DNA of 64,000 nt, from contig NZ_MRCE01000009.1 of the NCBI RefSeq assembly GCF_001904725.1, forward strand, positions 164,660-228,659, written 5' to 3'. Every line of letters begins with the position of its first letter. The stretch's first letter is position 1. The notes under the pieces are model-generated. The model did no database searches and was not told the origin of the DNA. It was given only the letters and a program-made list of their open reading frames with translations. The stretch comes from Phormidium ambiguum IAM M-71. Its GTDB lineage: Bacteria; Cyanobacteriota; Cyanobacteriia; Cyanobacteriales; Aerosakkonemataceae. This document shows positions 18,759 to 28,596 of the stretch, one piece after another. The position numbers and the translations under genes were made by a program.

Positions 18759-19403
18759 ATGTTAACTGTTGCATTACCAAAAGGCGCACTTCTGAAAGAT
18801 ACCATTCGTTTATTGCAAACTGTAGGATTAGATTTCTCTGCTTTTTTAGAGTCTAACAACCGCCAGTTACAAATTTCCGATCCCACCAATACCGCCCAAG
18901 CTTTGTTGGTAAGAGCACAGGATGTTCCAGTTTATGTAGAATACGGACAGGCACAATTGGGAGTTGTTGGTTATGATGTATTGCGAGAAAAACAACCGAA
19001 AGTTGCTCATTTAGCAGATTTAAAATTTGGTTATTGTCGCTTATCTGTCGCTGTAAAACAGTCTAGCCCTTATCGATCGGCCCTGGAACTTCCCGCACAT
19101 GGTAGAGTAGCTTCTAAATTTGTGAAATGCGCCGCCCAATACTTTGAAGCTTTAGATTTACCTGTAGAAATTGTACCACTTTCTGGTTCAGTGGAATTAG
19201 GCCCGATTACAGGAATGTCAGAAGCAATTGTTGATTTGGTTTCTAGCGGAAGAACTCTCAAAGAAAACGGTTTAATTGAAACTGATGTGTTATTTGAAAG
19301 TACAGCTAGATTAATTGTTCATCCTTTGAGTTATCGTCTTAATTCTGATGATTTGCATGGTTGGGTAGATAAACTGCGCGAAGCAATTTTAGCGGCAGCT
19401 TAA
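18759..19403 (+). CDS. hisG: ATP phosphoribosyltransferase catalytic subunit, short form
   Basis: Catalyses the first step of histidine synthesis, ATP + PRPP to phosphoribosyl-ATP. The 214-residue length is the short form, which lacks the C-terminal regulatory domain and works with the HisZ subunit encoded elsewhere. Motifs: [14 protein letters not shown] at the start and the PRPP-binding [14 protein letters not shown]. It reads toward the ABC exporter gene with a 131-nt gap. Its promoter should lie in the 114-nt spacer shared with rppA. Confidence 0.96.
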   Translation: MLTVALPKGALLKDTIRLLQTVGLDFSAFLESNNRQLQISDPTNTAQALLVRAQDVPVYVEYGQAQLGVVGYDVLREKQPKVAHLADLKFGYCRLSVAVKQSSPYRSALELPAHGRVASKFVKCAAQYFEALDLPVEIVPLSGSVELGPITGMSEAIVDLVSSGRTLKENGLIETDVLFESTARLIVHPLSYRLNSDDLHGWVDKLREAILAAA

Positions 19404-19534
19404 TAGATTATTTACCGTATGTCATCAACCATTGGGAGAAAAAAGCAGAGAATTTTTTATTCTCTTTCACCCTCTAAAATCTCAAATTTAAAATATAAAA
19501 TGGAATAAGAGATAACAGGAAATTAGGTTTTAGA

Positions 19535-21382
19535 ATGACTCGTTTATCACCACCATCTAAAGAAGATGATGAAAAAAAATCGCCACGTCGAGAAAGTGAT
19601 TGGCGATTATTTTTGTGGCTAGTTCCTTATGCACGCCGTAATCAAAGATTATTAATAATAGCGATCGTCCTTTTATTCCCCGTAGCAATTTCCGGTTCAA
19701 TTCAACCTCTAATCATTGGACAAGCTATTTCTTTAATTCGTGGCGAAAAATCAACCTTCCCTTTTTTACAAGGAATACCTTTATATCAAGGTATCAACAT
19801 TCTGGCTGGATTGCTATTACTATCACTCTCAATTCGCATAGTATTAGTTAGTTTTCAATCTTACACAGTTCAGCGAATTGGGCAACAAATTACTGCCGCC
19901 ATTCGGGAAGATTTATTTACTCATGTCACCTCCTTAGCGGTGAAATTTTTCGATCGAACTCCAGTCGGAAAATTAATCACTCGTCTTACCAATGATGTTG
20001 AAGCTTTAGGAGATGTTTTTTCTACTGGTGCAATTGGTATTGTCAGCGATTTATTTAGTATTTTAGTAATTGCCATTTTCATGTTTACGCTGCAATGGCA
20101 ATTAGCACTGATGCTGATTTTAATGTTAATACCTGTTTCTTTAGTAATTGTCTATTTCCAGCAACAATATCGCCAAGCAAATTATAAAGCTAGGGAAGAA
20201 CTTTCGGCACTGAATTCCACATTGCAAGAAAATATTGTCGGAATTAATGTAGTGCAAATGTTCCGCCGAGAAAAGTTTAATTCTGAAGTATTTCGCCAGA
20301 CAAACAAACGTTATATTCGGGAAATTGATAAAACAATTTTTCATGATTCCGCTGTTTCTGCTACTTTAGAATGGATTTCTTTAGTAGCGATCGCTTGCGT
20401 TTTAGGTTTAGGTGGTTGGCTTGTTTTGCAGGAAAACTTAACTTTTGGAATTTTATCCACCTTCATTTTATATTCCCAACGTCTTTTCGATCCAGTCCGA
20501 CAATTAGCCGAAAAATTTACCTCAATTCAAGCAGGTTTTACTGCTGTCGAACGCATTACCGATATCCTCAATGAACCGATCGAAATCCGCGATCCTGAAA
20601 CACCTAAATCCTTACCAATTATCGGCTATTCTCAGCATAATGGCGTTGCTGCGATCGGAGAAATTCGCTTTGAACAAGTTGACTTTGCTTACAAATCAAA
20701 CGAATACGTTTTAAAGAATCTCAACTTTACCATTCATCCCGGAGAAAAAGTAGCATTAGTCGGGCCAACAGGTTCAGGAAAAAGTTCCATCATCCGCTTA
20801 TTATGTCGGCTTTACGAACCTACATCTGGAAAAATTATTGTTGATGGAATTGATATCCGCGACTTACCGCAAACCGAACTTCGTCGTCATATTGGCGTAA
20901 TTTTACAAGACGGATTTATTTTTTCTGGTGATGTTAAAAGTAACATTACTTTAGGCGAAAACTATTCCTTAGAAGCAGTTAAAGCCGCCGCCAAAGCCAC
21001 CAATGTTGACCAATTCATCGAACAATTACCCCAAGGTTATGACACCGAACTTCGAGAAAGAGGAACCAATCTTTCAGGAGGACAAAAACAATTATTAGCC
21101 TTTGCTAGAGCCGCAATTCGTGACCCAAGAATTCTAGTATTAGATGAAGCAACTGCCAATTTAGATGTAAGAACAGAAGCTTTAATTCAAGAAGCATTAG
21201 AAAGATTACTTGTCGGACGTACTGCAATTATTATCGCCCATCGACTTTCCACAATTCGCAATGTAGACCGAATTTTGGTACTCAAACGCGGCGAAATAGT
21301 CGAAACAGGAAGTCACGACGAACTGTTAGCAAAAGCCGGACTTTATGCCAGTTTGTACAAATTACAAATGTTAGGAACTTAA
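19535..21382 (+). CDS. ABC transporter, fused permease and ATPase (MsbA/LmrA-type exporter)
   Basis: A 615-residue half-transporter that would work as a homodimer in the inner membrane. The transmembrane domain covers residues 30-335 with about six helices. The ATPase domain has Walker A GPTGSGKSS (about residue 410), the Q-loop in ILQDGF, the signature LSGGQKQ (about 513), Walker B ILVLDEAT (about 533) and the switch histidine in IIAHRLS. The substrate is not determinable; lipid, peptide or drug are family possibilities. The spacer after it is G-rich and repetitive. Confidence 0.94.
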   Translation: MTRLSPPSKEDDEKKSPRRESDWRLFLWLVPYARRNQRLLIIAIVLLFPVAISGSIQPLIIGQAISLIRGEKSTFPFLQGIPLYQGINILAGLLLLSLSIRIVLVSFQSYTVQRIGQQITAAIREDLFTHVTSLAVKFFDRTPVGKLITRLTNDVEALGDVFSTGAIGIVSDLFSILVIAIFMFTLQWQLALMLILMLIPVSLVIVYFQQQYRQANYKAREELSALNSTLQENIVGINVVQMFRREKFNSEVFRQTNKRYIREIDKTIFHDSAVSATLEWISLVAIACVLGLGGWLVLQENLTFGILSTFILYSQRLFDPVRQLAEKFTSIQAGFTAVERITDILNEPIEIRDPETPKSLPIIGYSQHNGVAAIGEIRFEQVDFAYKSNEYVLKNLNFTIHPGEKVALVGPTGSGKSSIIRLLCRLYEPTSGKIIVDGIDIRDLPQTELRRHIGVILQDGFIFSGDVKSNITLGENYSLEAVKAAAKATNVDQFIEQLPQGYDTELRERGTNLSGGQKQLLAFARAAIRDPRILVLDEATANLDVRTEALIQEALERLLVGRTAIIIAHRLSTIRNVDRILVLKRGEIVETGSHDELLAKAGLYASLYKLQMLGT

Positions 21383-21515
21383 AAACAGGGAACTGGGAAG
21401 GGAGAAAGTAAAAATTTCCCTTTTCCCCTTGTCTACCCTGCCCCGCCATAGCTCAAAAAAATCCGACGTTTGATAAAATGAAATCCAATCTAAAATTGTA
21501 TAAATCTAAAATCGA

Positions 21516-22598
21516 ATGACAACTGCCGACGCTTCCTTACCAAAAAGTACAAATGTTACGGGTAATTGGTCAAATTTACTGCAACAATTACTAGACAAAC
21601 AATCTTTATCTAGTAGCCAAGCCGCTGAATTAATGGAGGGATGGCTGAACGAAGAAATTGAACCTGTATTATCAGGAGCAATTTTAGCCGCATTGCAAGC
21701 CAAAGGAGTTTCTGCTGAAGAATTAGCAGGAATGGCGAAAATATTACAAGCCAAATCTCTGACAGCGGAAAATTATTCAGCCCAAAATTTACCAAATACC
21801 ATAATTGATACTTGTGGTACCGGAGGCGATGGCGCATCAACTTTTAATATTTCCACAGCAGTAGCTTTTGTAGCAGCAGCGGCGGGTGTAGCAGTAGCTA
21901 AACACGGTAATCGTTCTGCTTCCAGTCGAGTAGGTTCTGCTGATGTATTAGAAGCTTTGGGAGTCAATCTTAATGCTAGTACCGAAAAAGCTCAAGCCGC
22001 ATTATCAGAAGTAGGAATTACTTTTTTATTCGCTCCCGGATGGCATCCTGCTTTAAAAGTTGTTGCACCGTTAAGACGGACTTTAAAAATCCGAACGGTG
22101 TTTAATTTAGTAGGGCCTTTAGTTAATCCTTTACGTCCTACAGGACAGGTAATTGGAGTATTTGAACCTAATTTAATGTTGACTATTGCTAATGCGTTGA
22201 ATCAGTTAGGAATGCAAAAAGCGATCGTTTTACATGGCAGAGAAAACCTAGATGAAGCAGGTTTAGCAGACAAAACAGACTTAGCAATTTTATCAGAAGG
22301 TGAAGTTAAACTAGAAACGATCGATCCTGAAGAATTAGGTTTAATAACTGCACCAACATCAGCAATTAAAGGCGGAAACGTATCAGAAAATGCCGAAATT
22401 TTACGCGATGTTTTGCAAGGAAAAGGTACACCAGCACAACAAGATATTGTAGCTTTAAACGCTGCGATCGCACTGCAAGTCAGCCAATTAATTCCCCTTG
22501 GCGATTACCAAAAAGGTATTGCCATAGCCAAAGAAATTTTATCTAATGGCGCAGCTTGGCAAAAATTAGAACAACTAATCGAATTTCTGAAAGCTTAA
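21516..22598 (+). CDS. trpD: Anthranilate phosphoribosyltransferase
   Basis: Second step of tryptophan synthesis: anthranilate + PRPP to phosphoribosyl-anthranilate. The 360 residues are typical. Motifs: [17 protein letters not shown] (PRPP loop), [21 protein letters not shown] (anthranilate and Mg sites) and [20 protein letters not shown]. It is not next to other trp genes, which is usual in cyanobacteria. A 73-nt block of GGTAATTGGTAAT-type repeats follows the stop. Confidence 0.97.
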   Translation: MTTADASLPKSTNVTGNWSNLLQQLLDKQSLSSSQAAELMEGWLNEEIEPVLSGAILAALQAKGVSAEELAGMAKILQAKSLTAENYSAQNLPNTIIDTCGTGGDGASTFNISTAVAFVAAAAGVAVAKHGNRSASSRVGSADVLEALGVNLNASTEKAQAALSEVGITFLFAPGWHPALKVVAPLRRTLKIRTVFNLVGPLVNPLRPTGQVIGVFEPNLMLTIANALNQLGMQKAIVLHGRENLDEAGLADKTDLAILSEGEVKLETIDPEELGLITAPTSAIKGGNVSENAEILRDVLQGKGTPAQQDIVALNAAIALQVSQLIPLGDYQKGIAIAKEILSNGAAWQKLEQLIEFLKA

Positions 22599-22634
22599 AC
22601 TTTACCGTAATCTACTAGCGCATTAAGGGCAGAG

Positions 22635-22702
22635 TAATTGGTAATCGGTAGTGGGTAATTGGTAATCTGATTCCTACTACCCGCTACCCACTACCTACTA
22701 CC
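22635..22702. repeat. GGTAATTGGTAAT / TACCCACTACC inverted low-complexity repeat
   Basis: GGTAGTGGGTA at 22647-22657 faces TACCCACTACC at 22685-22695, between the convergent ends of trpD and the parvulin gene. Similar ACCAATTACC strings occur at 35570-35635. It might serve as a bidirectional stem-loop. Confidence 0.6.
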
Positions 22703-22709
22703 ATTAAAA

Positions 22710-23468
22710 TCAACTAACTTGCAACTTCACATTTAGCTTTTGCAGTCTTTCCCCTAACCAACGTTCAAACAACTCGTTTTGTAAACCTTGTCTTACTTGA
22801 ACATCTTCTAAAGAACTAGGTAAAAACTGCTCAACCCGAAACAAACCCCAACGTCCTTCGACTTGTAAAGGCCCTAAAACCACCCCAGCACTAGCATTCT
22901 TAACTGCGCTTTGCAAAGGTTCTGGCAAAGTTCCCATACTAATAGCGCCCATCATTCCATTAGCTAAACGCTCCTCAGTCAAAGAATTTTCTCGCGCAAC
23001 TTGTTCAAAACTATCACCAGTCTCAATTTGCTCGCGCAATTCTTCGGCAACATTAGGATTATCTACAATAATCCGTGACAAAACCACTCGGTCTAGAAAA
23101 ATTTTCCGCTCATTATAATAATCTTGCAACTTAGATGAAGTCACATGATTTTTCAGTTTGTCAAGCTTAAAATTAAAAGCAAACTGATTATGAAAAGTTG
23201 GATAATCAATCCCCTTACTATTCAACCATTCTTGGAAACGCTTTGGATCGGTTAACTGACTTTGAATGCGAAAATCAATTATTGCCTGTTCCACAAGCGC
23301 ATTTTCAATTTGAGGGTCAGTCAGCTTTTGTTGTTCTTGCTCAATAATGTGCTGTCGCAGAATATCCCCGATAAAAAGCCCCAGTTTGCCACAACTTTGC
23401 AGATATCGCAAAGCTTGTTCTAAAACAATAGGTTGGTCATCAACTATAAGAAATGATTGGGAAGTCAT
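22710..23468 (-). CDS. Parvulin-type peptidylprolyl isomerase (PpiC/SurA-like)
   Basis: A 252-residue protein with an N-terminal helical SurA-like chaperone region (about 1-120) and a rotamase domain (about 125-220: VVLSRIIVDNPN, DSFEQVARENSL, GMMGAISMGTLPEPLQSAV, GPLQVEGRWGLFRVEQF). It has no signal peptide, so it is probably cytosolic. Similar cyanobacterial proteins often sit near type I secretion genes, though here the neighbours are trpD and a retropepsin-like gene. The start ATG at 23468 is followed upstream by low-complexity repeat. Confidence 0.85.
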   Translation of the reverse strand: MTSQSFLIVDDQPIVLEQALRYLQSCGKLGLFIGDILRQHIIEQEQQKLTDPQIENALVEQAIIDFRIQSQLTDPKRFQEWLNSKGIDYPTFHNQFAFNFKLDKLKNHVTSSKLQDYYNERKIFLDRVVLSRIIVDNPNVAEELREQIETGDSFEQVARENSLTEERLANGMMGAISMGTLPEPLQSAVKNASAGVVLGPLQVEGRWGLFRVEQFLPSSLEDVQVRQGLQNELFERWLGERLQKLNVKLQVS

Positions 23469-23518
23469 GAATTAGCCAGATTTTACACAATTAATTTCCT
23501 TGCCCTTATTAATTCTAT

Positions 23519-23660
23519 GGCTAAGGGGACAAGGGAAAAGGGGGAAAGGGGAAAAGGGGGAAAGGGGGAAAGGGGAAAGGGAAAGGGGGAAAAGGGAAAT
23601 TTTTACCTTCTGCCTTCTGCCTTCTGCCTTCCCAGTCCCCAGTCCCCAGTCCCCAGTCCC
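23519..23660. repeat. Composite purine tract / CTTCTGC heptamer / CAGTCCC repeat
   Basis: GGGGAAA repeats, then AATTTTTAC, then four CTTCTGC heptamers, then CCAGTCCCCAGTCCCC repeats. This is the clearest copy of the composite module, with constant order [GGGGAAA]n, AATTTTTAC, [CTTCTGC]n, CAGTCCC. It lies upstream of the parvulin gene and downstream of the retropepsin-like gene. Confidence 0.85.
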
Positions 23661-23665
23661 CTTCA

Positions 23666-24532
23666 TCACCGCACGCGGAATTCCACAAAGTTATCTTTAA
23701 TTGTCATGTCATAGCGGGAGAAAAAGTCTTGTCCGAGTAGCCCAATGCTCAATCCAGGTGGAATTCCTACAGGGACATTTTTTAGAGAAGCGCCACCTAC
23801 TTGTACGGCATCCAGACAACCGACACCTATTAAAGCAGCACCAGCAGCAGTACTGACTTTTGCTACTGCGAAACTTTCTACCTTTAATCTGGCTGCCATT
23901 TCTTGAGTAATTGCTGTACCGCTAGCTCCTGTATCCAACATCATCTCAAAAGTCTGCTTAATGTTGGTGTTAGTCAGGGTGACATCAATTACTAAAGTGC
24001 CAAATTCTCGGCGTTTGATTGGTACGCGCAACACAGTACCAGAAGGCGCATTAGTGCTGACTTTTGTTGTACACTTACTGGCCAGAGAAACTTGTTTAAC
24101 TCTGGGGTCTGCTTGTTTAGCTGCGTAGTCTATTTGTTCTTGATATTCTTTCAGTTTGGCTTGAGCTTTGGCATAGTTGGGGCTGGAAGTTGGTACAGCT
24201 TTGAGCAGTTGTATTACTTGTTGCCATTGATTGTTGACTAGTTTCCAGTCATCACGAGATTGGGCAGATTGTCCTATACTTTTAGCACGGGTAGCTTTTG
24301 CGATCGCTTCCTCATAACTATCCTCCACTACTACTACTTGCTCCTGATTCGGCTTTACCACCTCAGTTTTCGGTTTCGCCTCAGTCAAACTTTTGCTTTG
24401 CACCACTGAAGCACTTACTTTAGACTCAACAGAGCTTGGAGTAGCATTCTCATTACTACAACCGAAGCTTACAATTGCTACCATTCCCGCAAGTAACATC
24501 AATAACCGACGTTGGCAAGAAATATTTTCCAT
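23666..24532 (-). CDS. Retropepsin-like aspartic protease, exported
   Basis: A 288-residue protein from ATG 24532; an in-frame GTG at 24556 would add eight residues. The N-terminus is a signal sequence (RRLLMLLAGMVAIVSFGC) with a lipobox-like Cys25, though serine at -3 is atypical, so lipidation is uncertain. A helical charged region (about 60-145) precedes the single-domain aspartic protease fold (160-288). Its active-site block is MMLDTGASGTAIT (D200-T201-G202), the DTG motif of clan AA retropepsins. Such proteins dimerise to form an active site. Substrate unknown. Confidence 0.85.
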   Translation of the reverse strand: MENISCQRRLLMLLAGMVAIVSFGCSNENATPSSVESKVSASVVQSKSLTEAKPKTEVVKPNQEQVVVVEDSYEEAIAKATRAKSIGQSAQSRDDWKLVNNQWQQVIQLLKAVPTSSPNYAKAQAKLKEYQEQIDYAAKQADPRVKQVSLASKCTTKVSTNAPSGTVLRVPIKRREFGTLVIDVTLTNTNIKQTFEMMLDTGASGTAITQEMAARLKVESFAVAKVSTAAGAALIGVGCLDAVQVGGASLKNVPVGIPPGLSIGLLGQDFFSRYDMTIKDNFVEFRVR

Positions 24533-24770
24533 AAAGAACTTTTGTTGAGATTTCACTTAATAAATTTTTTAGTCGCGCTCTCCTTGTGTCCTTAATCTAA
24601 CCTTGCCCAAAGTGAGAAAAACCAAAAATTAAGCTTTTGTAAACTCAGTGGGTTTTTGCTTAACAACCAAAAACAATGTAATCAAATCCCAACATTAACC
24701 TTAGAAAAAACCTCACAACTCTCAAAGGTCGTGTAAGATTAACATCGCTACGAATCAAAGATAGGAAACT

Positions 24771-25919
24771 ATGCCACTTTTAGATGCTCAACCAGCGCTG
24801 CTTGTTTTGGTAGATGGCACAACTTTTCGGGGCTGGTCATTCGGTGCCCCAGGAACCACAATTGGAGAAGTGGTGTTTAATACTGGCATCACTGGATATC
24901 AAGAAGTTTTGACAGACCCTAGTTACTGCGGTCAAATAGTACTTTTTACATATCCTGAACTTGGTAACACAGGAATTAATCCTGAAGACGAAGAATCCGA
25001 ACGTCCCCAAGTTCGCGGTGCTATTGCTCGCAATATTTGCGCTCGCCCTAGTAATTGGCGCTCCACTCAATCATTACCTGATTATTTGAAACAATACAAT
25101 ATTCCAGCAATTTACGGCATTGATACTCGTGCCTTAACCCGGAAAATTCGGGAATTTGGGGCAATGAACGGCGGAATTTCTACTGAAATCCTCGATCCAT
25201 CAGAGTTACTTGCTAAAGTAAAAGCGGCTCCAAGTATGGCTGGTTTAAATTTAGTTAAGAATGTTACCACTCAGAAGATTTATGAATGGTCTGAACCGAC
25301 TAACCCGGTTTGGGAATTTAAATCTGTAGAAAAAACTGATGAATCTTTTACAGTTGTAGCCCTAGACTTCGGAGTGAAAAAGAATATTCTTCGCCGTTTA
25401 GCAAGTTATGGTTGTCGAGTAATTGTTGTTCCCGCAGATACGCCAGCAGAAGAGATTTTAAAATACAATCCAGATGGAATTTTTCTTTCTAATGGCCCCG
25501 GCGACCCAGCGGCAAATACAGAAGGAATTGAAACTACTAAGGCGTTATTAAAGGCAGAAAAACCTGTGTTTGGTATTTGTATGGGACACCAAATTTTAGG
25601 TCTTTCTTTGGGTAGCGATACTTATAAACTAAAGTTTGGTCATCGGGGGTTAAATCAACCTGCTGGATTAACGGGAAAAATTGAGATTACTAGCCAAAAT
25701 CATAGTTTTGCGATCGATCCAGATACAATTCCCGATGCTGATGTGGAAATTACTCATCTCAATTTAAACGATCGCACCGTCGCAGGTCTACGTCACAAAT
25801 CCCTACCTCTATTCTCAGTACAGTATCACCCAGAAGCCAGCCCAGGCCCTCATGACGCTGACTACCTCTTTGAACAATTCGTCCAATCAATGCGCGAACA
25901 TCGCCAAGCTATCGCGTAA
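24771..25919 (+). CDS. carA: Carbamoyl-phosphate synthase small (glutaminase) subunit
   Basis: Hydrolyses glutamine and channels ammonia to CarB for carbamoyl phosphate used in pyrimidine and arginine synthesis. The 382-residue protein has the CarA N-terminal domain ([24 protein letters not shown]) and a class I glutamine amidotransferase domain with [19 protein letters not shown], the nucleophile cysteine in [11 protein letters not shown], and the His/Glu of [13 protein letters not shown]. carB is not in the window. A 290-nt purine/pyrimidine repeat follows directly. Confidence 0.97.
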   Translation: MPLLDAQPALLVLVDGTTFRGWSFGAPGTTIGEVVFNTGITGYQEVLTDPSYCGQIVLFTYPELGNTGINPEDEESERPQVRGAIARNICARPSNWRSTQSLPDYLKQYNIPAIYGIDTRALTRKIREFGAMNGGISTEILDPSELLAKVKAAPSMAGLNLVKNVTTQKIYEWSEPTNPVWEFKSVEKTDESFTVVALDFGVKKNILRRLASYGCRVIVVPADTPAEEILKYNPDGIFLSNGPGDPAANTEGIETTKALLKAEKPVFGICMGHQILGLSLGSDTYKLKFGHRGLNQPAGLTGKIEITSQNHSFAIDPDTIPDADVEITHLNLNDRTVAGLRHKSLPLFSVQYHPEASPGPHDADYLFEQFVQSMREHRQAIA

Positions 25920-25920
25920 A

Positions 25921-26215
25921 TGAGATGGGGACTGGGTACTGGGAAGGCAGAAGGCAGAAGGCAGAAGGTAAAAATTTCCCCTTTCCCCCTTTTCCCCTTT
26001 TCCCCTTTCCCCTTTCCCCTTTCCCCTTTCCCCTTTCTCCTTTTCCCTTTCTCCTTTTCCCCTTTTCCCCTTTTCCCTTTTCCCCTTTCTCCTTTTCCCC
26101 TTTTCCCCTTTTCCCCTTTTCCCTTTTCCCCTTTTCCCTTTTCCCCTTTCCCCTTTCCCCTTTCCCCCTTTCCCCCTTTTCCCCTTTTCCCCCTTTTCCC
26201 CTTTTCCCCCCATTC
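25921..26215. repeat. Long GCAGAAG heptamer plus (TTTCCCC)n homopyrimidine tract
   Basis: CAGTCCC-like and GCAGAAG units (25930-25965), AAAAATTT, then about 240 bases of nearly pure pyrimidine (CCCCTTTT and CCCCTTT units) to 26213. It is the reverse complement order of the composite module at 23519-23660, much expanded. Open frames on both strands across it are pure low-complexity Pro/Phe or Gly/Lys and not genes. The rest of the gap, 26216-26326, holds the leader of the STAS gene. Confidence 0.9.
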
Positions 26216-26326
26216 TCAAAAAAAAATCTGTAAATCTCTAGACAAAACCCCAGAAACTATATATACTGAAGCCTCGATTGAAGACGACTATGGAGCTAGG
26301 AGGGAACTATTCCTGAGCCACTGACC

Positions 26327-26671
26327 TTGACCGTGAGCCTTAGAGGTACAAGAGAAGTCAAGGAAAATTACCAGTTGTTTCGTCTGACAGGCTTATTGGA
26401 TGCCTTTTCGGAACCGACTTTTCGTAAAGTGATCGGCAAATGTATTGATGATGGGCCAAAAAACATTGTTTTGGATTTGTCCCAAATCGATTTTGTCGAT
26501 AGTTCTGGGTTGGGTGCTTTGGTACAAACAGCTAAACAAGCTCAAAGTAGCAGTGGTAGTTTACAAATTGTTACTAACGCCCGTGTGACCCAAACAGTTA
26601 AGCTAGTACGTTTAGAAAAGTTTCTATCCTTGCAAACATCGGTAGATGTTGCCTTAGAGAACCTAAAATAA
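26327..26671 (+). CDS. STAS-domain anti-sigma factor antagonist
   Basis: A 114-residue single STAS domain related to SpoIIAA/RsbV. The phosphorylation loop is IDFVDSSGLGALVQTA, so a kinase/phosphatase partner switch is likely. The start is unclear: TTG 26327 gives MTVSLRGTREVK, and GTG 26333 is an alternative. The strong AGGAGG at 26297-26303 is 23 nt away, and an eight-codon frame starting at ATG 26290 lies across it. The partner kinase or anti-sigma factor is not nearby. Confidence 0.9.
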   Translation: MTVSLRGTREVKENYQLFRLTGLLDAFSEPTFRKVIGKCIDDGPKNIVLDLSQIDFVDSSGLGALVQTAKQAQSSSGSLQIVTNARVTQTVKLVRLEKFLSLQTSVDVALENLK

Positions 26672-26782
26672 GCTGGCGAAACTCAAAATGCTGATGCTAT
26701 CCGGTTGATTTCTGGATAGCAAATTTGCTATGAGAAAATTTAATAATTTACCTTGTGCATTTTATGATAAAATTCAGAAGCA

Positions 26783-27202
26783 ATGTTTTATCAGCCGCTC
26801 TCAGATATAAGTTACCCGTTGACAGAAGTTAATCAGCTTTCTCCTGTGGTTTTGGCATATATAGGAGATGCGGTTTTTGAGTTATATGTTCGGAACCGTT
26901 ATCTTTTGCCTGCCAAAAGGATAGATAAATATCATCAGCAGGTGGTGTTTCAAGTGAGAGCAGAGAGTCAGGTAAGACATTTGCGATCGCTCCAACCCTA
27001 TTTGACAGAAGCAGAAAGTGAAATATTACGACGAGGGAGAAACGCTGCTGGCACAAAGCCAAGGCGATTATCTCCAAAAATCTATCAAGAAGCCAGCAGT
27101 CTGGAAACTTTGATTGGATATCTCTATCTCACAGATTCGCAACGTTTAGCTCAGCTGTTAGCTAAATTAGACTTAGATTTACCTCACGAGGAAGAGTCTT
27201 AA
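26783..27202 (+). CDS. mrnC: Mini-ribonuclease III family protein
   Basis: A 139-residue protein equal to the RNase III catalytic domain without the double-stranded-RNA-binding domain. The signature YIGDAVFELYVRNRYL matches the RNase III helix with catalytic Asp and Glu; the second acidic site is in ETLIGYLYL. In Bacillus, Mini-III matures 23S rRNA. It is followed 200 nt later by a 23S rRNA methyltransferase-type gene, which fits a ribosome-maturation pair; the two are commonly adjacent in bacteria. Confidence 0.92.
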   Translation: MFYQPLSDISYPLTEVNQLSPVVLAYIGDAVFELYVRNRYLLPAKRIDKYHQQVVFQVRAESQVRHLRSLQPYLTEAESEILRRGRNAAGTKPRRLSPKIYQEASSLETLIGYLYLTDSQRLAQLLAKLDLDLPHEEES

Positions 27203-27404
27203 ATAAAACTCAAGACAGCTAAAAACACCAATATAGACTTGTACATTGAAGCTAGATACCCGATCGACAACGATATTGGCAATTGGTGGAAAGTTAGAGT
27301 GTCAATAAACATCAACTTGCTGTTTGTCAATACGTCAGAAATTACTGAATAATCACCAATTGCTTACTTCTCAACTAACTGAAAATTCCCCAAAATACAA
27401 ATAA

Positions 27405-28526
27405 ATGAGTAAAAATTACCGCTCAGAAAATTCAGGTCAACCCAAACGCAGTAGACCTCTCAAAGGCAAGTTAAACCGACCAACGACAAAACCAATTCGG
27501 AAAATAAATCGTAACGTTTCTTCACCTGAATTGCGAAATGAGTCTCGTAATGAATCGAGTCATGAGTCGCAGAATGATTCTAGTCATGAACCACGACGGG
27601 AACCACGACGGGAACCGCGACGAGAACCGCGACGGGAACCGCGACGAGAACCGCGACGGGAAAATCGACGGATTATTCCACAAGTAACTCGACAAGAACC
27701 TCAAATAGCAAATCGTGAAGTGACAGGGGAATCTGAAGACCTGGATATGATCTATGGTCGTCAGTCAGTATTAGCAGCTTTGACAAATCAACGTGCTTTA
27801 AATCGAATTTGGATTTTGCCGCATTTGCGTTACGATCCCCGTTTTCATACATTACTAACTCAAGCTAAAGCAAATGGCACTGTAATTGATGAGGTAGAAG
27901 CAAAGCGCCTAGATTACATTACTCACAGAGGTAATCATCAAGGAATAGCAGCGCAAGTTGCGCCTTATGAATATGTAGAATTAGCAGATTTAATTTCTAA
28001 AGCGAAAGCTGCTTCCGAGCAACCAGTAATTGTGGTTTTGGACAGTGTTACCGATCCCCATAACTTAGGGGCAATTATTCGCACATCAGAAGCTTTGGGA
28101 GTTCATGGGATGGTGATCCCGCAGCGACGTGCGGTAGGGGTGACATCAACTGTGATCAAAGTAGCGTCGGGGGCTTTAGAAAATATACCAGTTTCTAGGG
28201 TGGTGAATTTGCGATCGGCCTTAGAAGAATTGAAAGCCGCTGGTTTTTGGATTTATGGAACTGAGGCGAATACTAACCAAGCATTGCATACTGTTCAATT
28301 TACTGGGCCGATCGTCTTAGTAGTTGGTTCCGAAGGAGAAGGGTTGAGTTTGTTAACTCAACGTTGCTGCGATTTTCTCGTCTCTATTCCTTTAGGTGGA
28401 AAAACTCCTAGCTTAAATGCTTCAGTTGCCGCAGGAATGGCACTTTACGAGATTTTCCGCCAACGTTGGTCAAGTACACTACATCTGGATAAGTTAAAAA
28501 AAGATACTTTGAAAAAAGAAAGGTAA
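27405..28526 (+). CDS. rlmB: SpoU/TrmH-family rRNA 2'-O-methyltransferase, RlmB-type, with EPRR-repeat N-terminus
   Basis: The C-terminal SPOUT domain (about residues 120-365) has the substrate-binding region starting [13 protein letters not shown] and motifs [23 protein letters not shown] and [15 protein letters not shown]. RlmB methylates the ribose of G2251 in 23S rRNA; assignment to that exact site is by family. The first 110 residues are basic and disordered, with about six tandem REP(R) units encoded by a 12-bp repeat at 27590-27660, perhaps an RNA-binding tail. It is downstream of Mini-RNase III. Confidence 0.9.
   Translation: MSKNYRSENSGQPKRSRPLKGKLNRPTTKPIRKINRNVSSPELRNESRNESSHESQNDSSHEPRREPRREPRREPRREPRREPRRENRRIIPQVTRQEPQIANREVTGESEDLDMIYGRQSVLAALTNQRALNRIWILPHLRYDPRFHTLLTQAKANGTVIDEVEAKRLDYITHRGNHQGIAAQVAPYEYVELADLISKAKAASEQPVIVVLDSVTDPHNLGAIIRTSEALGVHGMVIPQRRAVGVTSTVIKVASGALENIPVSRVVNLRSALEELKAAGFWIYGTEANTNQALHTVQFTGPIVLVVGSEGEGLSLLTQRCCDFLVSIPLGGKTPSLNASVAAGMALYEIFRQRWSSTLHLDKLKKDTLKKER
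27590..27662. repeat. In-frame 12-bp tandem repeat encoding (EPRR)n
   Basis: About six units of CGACGGGAACCG with single-base variants (CACGACGGGAAC, CGACGAGAACCG) code for [10 protein letters not shown] inside the methyltransferase N-terminal tail. As each unit is 12 bp, copy-number change would keep the frame. Confidence 0.85.
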
Positions 28527-28596
28527 CAGAGTATAAAGAAATTTAAATAAAGAAGGTCTTTAGACAGCATAGTACCCAAGAGGACAGGTTGAGGTC

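Noticed and set aside
25887..26324. Open frames of 102-134 residues on both strands
   Set aside because: They translate pure CCCCTTTT/GGGGAAAA repeats into Pro/Phe/Ser or Gly/Lys/Arg strings and have no gene-like composition.
27590..27662. Possible CRISPR array (regular 12-bp repeats)
   Set aside because: The units are contiguous with no spacers and lie in frame within a methyltransferase gene.
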